A stretch of DNA of 64,000 nucleotides from JARRQJ01 sp963810615 (GTDB lineage Bacteria > Pseudomonadota > Gammaproteobacteria > DRLM01): contig CAWEOA010000003.1 of NCBI GenBank assembly GCA_963810615.1, positions 1-64,000 on the forward strand, read 5' to 3'. Under the pieces are notes generated by a model. It had not been told where the DNA came from and made no database searches. It saw only the letters and a program-made list of their open reading frames with translations. Shown here in pieces: positions 63,401 through 64,000 of the stretch. The position numbers were made by a program, and so were the translations under genes. Every line of letters starts with the position of its first letter. Position 1 is the first letter of the stretch.

Positions 63401-63865
63401 ATCGACCAACGCATCCCAAGCCGCCTCCTCGAGCAAGCGAGAACCGTCTAATACTTCAAAGCCCGCCGGGACATCCGCCTCCAAGGGAAAGCGGCGTAAC
63501 AACTCCTGGCAGAAAGCGTGAAAGGTGGTGACTCTTAATTGGCGCGACTCGAAGAGGTGGTTTTCATAAAGATTCGTGACGGTCTGAAACAACGACTCGC
63601 TGGGTTCGATGCCCATCTCACCCAGCGCCTGTGCCCGCTCGGCAACATCCATAGCGGAAAGTGCGTATAACCTGTCGCTAAGGCGGGTCGCCATTTCCGC
63701 GGCCGCCTTGCGGGTAAAGGTAATGGCCAATATGGAATCAGGCGGGACGCCCTCCACTAACAAGCGCACCAGGCGAGTAACCAGCAGCCAGGTCTTACCC
63801 GTTCCGGCCGAGGCCATGACTGTAGCGCTATGCTGTGGGGAAGTGGCGAGTTGCTTGCTTTGCAT
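60491..63865 (-). CDS. UvrD-type helicase-nuclease (AddA/RecB-like)
   Basis: This 1124-residue protein is a double-strand-break repair helicase with a C-terminal nuclease. The superfamily 1 helicase has Walker A MASAGTGKTWLLV, motif Ia ITFTRKAAAEM, Walker B LLIDEFQDTNPTQW, motif III GDAKQSIYRFRRA and later LLTIHAAKGLEAPVV and LLYVAITRAKQLLY. The PD-(D/E)XK nuclease near the C terminus has GVVDRLVINEGT followed by LIDYKTHRS. This is AddA-like; a partner AddB is not in the window but could lie upstream, beyond the tRNA. The frame could be extended upstream into the tRNA gene, so the ATG at 63865 was chosen. Confidence 0.92.
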   Translation of the reverse strand: MQSKQLATSPQHSATVMASAGTGKTWLLVTRLVRLLVEGVPPDSILAITFTRKAAAEMATRLSDRLYALSAMDVAERAQALGEMGIEPSESLFQTVTNLYENHLFESRQLRVTTFHAFCQELLRRFPLEADVPAGFEVLDGSRLLEEAAWDALVDEATRSSDSPLAADLEELFQCFNGHQGTRTALLRFLDHRSDWWAYTFGEPQPVDYAYHKLAEQLSVTMESDPLHEELTATVRMELRAYAEMLLRHGTATLTKAAAHIDEALITERSSEERLSSLDLGLLRKSVVPKPSKALAKSLGEDGQARLIALHQRLSAWLLDIQDQFRRRRTLTLSHAWFRAGARLLDHYQRLKIEQRVLDFSDLEWKAYILLNHADHAQWVQYKLDQRIDHLLIDEFQDTNPTQWHLIFPLLQELASGESQVPRTAFLVGDAKQSIYRFRRAEPALFPAAQQWLRRQLHAVDHALSASWRSSPAIIEFVNQIFGKDPLRAQLAEFSEHSTHRNALWGRVEIMPLITDEDAVQSSPAGFRNPLQRPRELVQDSRHRKEGEAIVSRIHDLLQQTTTVGEDAAARPLRYDDIMILVRNRTHVRSYEEALRAAGIPYVTASRGTLLDCIEISDVVALLQILIIPYNNLSLATVLRSPLFDCSDEDLMTLAAEPGGYWMERLLALTPRLAAGTPLARAAYWLPRWQTLVGERPVHDLLDRIYSEANVAARYEAAIPVHLRPRVRANLTRFIELALETDSGRYPSLSAFLQRLATLKAQEDDAPDEAAETTAAGSVRLLTIHAAKGLEAPVVFLADSTTGVSNRHAYQALVRWPANDSRPSHFLLCGKSSDVDNITNALLGDEARQEQREQINLLYVAITRAKQLLYISGCRPNRGTELGWYGAITAQLDDGEAIQQNGWSASSGTPSPAVAQAALITAPLSIDPALAKPVPVTAIDLEIAPSRATAEPSGMSGDEEGRERGLAIHRFLQLLSDVTQPDLADVRRRISTELDLDANIYPLEEWQEEALHILTRPDFREWFDPGRYDYAYNEVPIYYYAGKRLVHGVVDRLVINEGTCTLIDYKTHRSAGVDKLAAMAAPYHEQMRLYTEGIKRLWPDKTVRAVLLFTACAGVYAWKDSSVS

Positions 63866-63901
63866 CAGGGCAGGATAAAGGGCCTTGGCGATAGGGTAAA
63901 G

Positions 63902-63978
63902 TGGCGCCCCGAACACGATTTGAACGTGTGACCTTCCCCTTAGGAGGGGGATGCTCTATCCAGCTGAGCTACCGGGGC
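63902..63978 (-). tRNA. tRNA-Arg (anticodon CCU)
   Basis: A full cloverleaf can be drawn: acceptor stem GCCCCGG/TCGGGGC, D arm AGCTCAGCTGGATAGAGC, anticodon stem TCCCC/GGGGA with loop CTCCTAA (anticodon CCT), and T arm ACACG-TTCAAAT-CGTGT. The 3' CCA is encoded (minus strand, 63904-63902). Anticodon CCU reads AGG, a rare arginine codon. It sits directly upstream of the helicase gene. Confidence 0.96.
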
Positions 63979-64000
63979 GGAGAATCGATATTATGACTGA

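Noticed and set aside
63866..63916. N-terminal extension of the helicase gene
   Set aside because: It would run into the tRNA-Arg gene; the ATG at 63865 fits the family start.
1..64000. CRISPR array, prophage or integrase-bounded island
   Set aside because: No regularly spaced repeats, phage structural genes or integrase other than XerD were seen; the tRNA-Arg at the right edge shows no direct-repeat att site in this window.

Overview
The window looks like chromosomal DNA of a free-living, probably lithotrophic gammaproteobacterium. Three things point there: the conserved block corC - cytochrome assembly protein - ffh - rpsP - rimM - trmD - rplS - ogt - xerD - dsbC, the DUF1249 (YqiB-like) gene, and an LpxL-type acyltransferase. 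The genus cannot be fixed from this sequence. The metabolic picture is oxidation of inorganic or one-carbon electron donors. There is a form I aerobic CO dehydrogenase operon, a periplasmic sulfite dehydrogenase pair (sorAB), and several molybdenum-cofactor genes (moaB, moeA, mocA, two XdhC-family genes).

Layout. About 1-20 kb is gene-poor and accessory in character. It holds single genes separated by 300-900 bp spacers: an LpxL-type acyltransferase, a PEP-CTERM ice-binding-like protein flanked by two diverged copies of a ~153-bp repeat, a class III cyclase fused to a bacteriohemerythrin, an Aer-like chemoreceptor, a porin plus small PstS-like protein, sorAB, a Crp-family regulator, a standalone M41-type protease, a PilZ protein, a small Asn/Gln/Ser-rich secreted protein, moaB and a glutamine amidotransferase. 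About 19.5-21.4 kb is a 15-repeat ankyrin protein with an eight-repeat superperiod. About 21.9-31.1 kb is one tightly packed, strongly GC-biased operon, coxMSLGDEF-mocA-coxI, for synthesis and maturation of CO dehydrogenase. CoxL carries the form I loop AYRCSFR, and CoxF has a YHS domain fused at its end.

About 31-39 kb holds a kelch protein, a small lipoprotein, NAD salvage (pncB, pncA), decayed polX and rtcB, moeA and a VKOR-DsbA fusion. The longest reading frame over pncA is a false chimera made by a CTGG slippage in the polX remnant. About 39-50 kb holds an NfeD-type protease with a slipin, DUF1249, an orphan ABC_sub_bind protein with a histidine kinase, a TonB receptor, and a KAS III / thiamine-diphosphate enzyme pair that could make an unknown small molecule. 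About 51.5-64 kb is housekeeping, ending in an AddA/RecB-type helicase-nuclease and a tRNA-Arg(CCU).

How the parts fit. MoaB and MoeA supply molybdenum cofactor, MocA would convert it to the cytosine dinucleotide form needed by CoxL, and CoxD/E/F/I would complete the Mo-Cu site. SorA uses the simpler cofactor. Redox sensing recurs: the Aer-like receptor, the O2- or NO-binding hemerythrin on a cyclase, and a Crp-family regulator. The most unusual items are the cyclase-hemerythrin with an apparent Cys in place of an iron-ligand His, the KAS III/ThDP pair beside an orphan sensor and TonB receptor, the repeat-flanked ice-binding gene, the ankyrin superrepeat and the pseudogene cluster.
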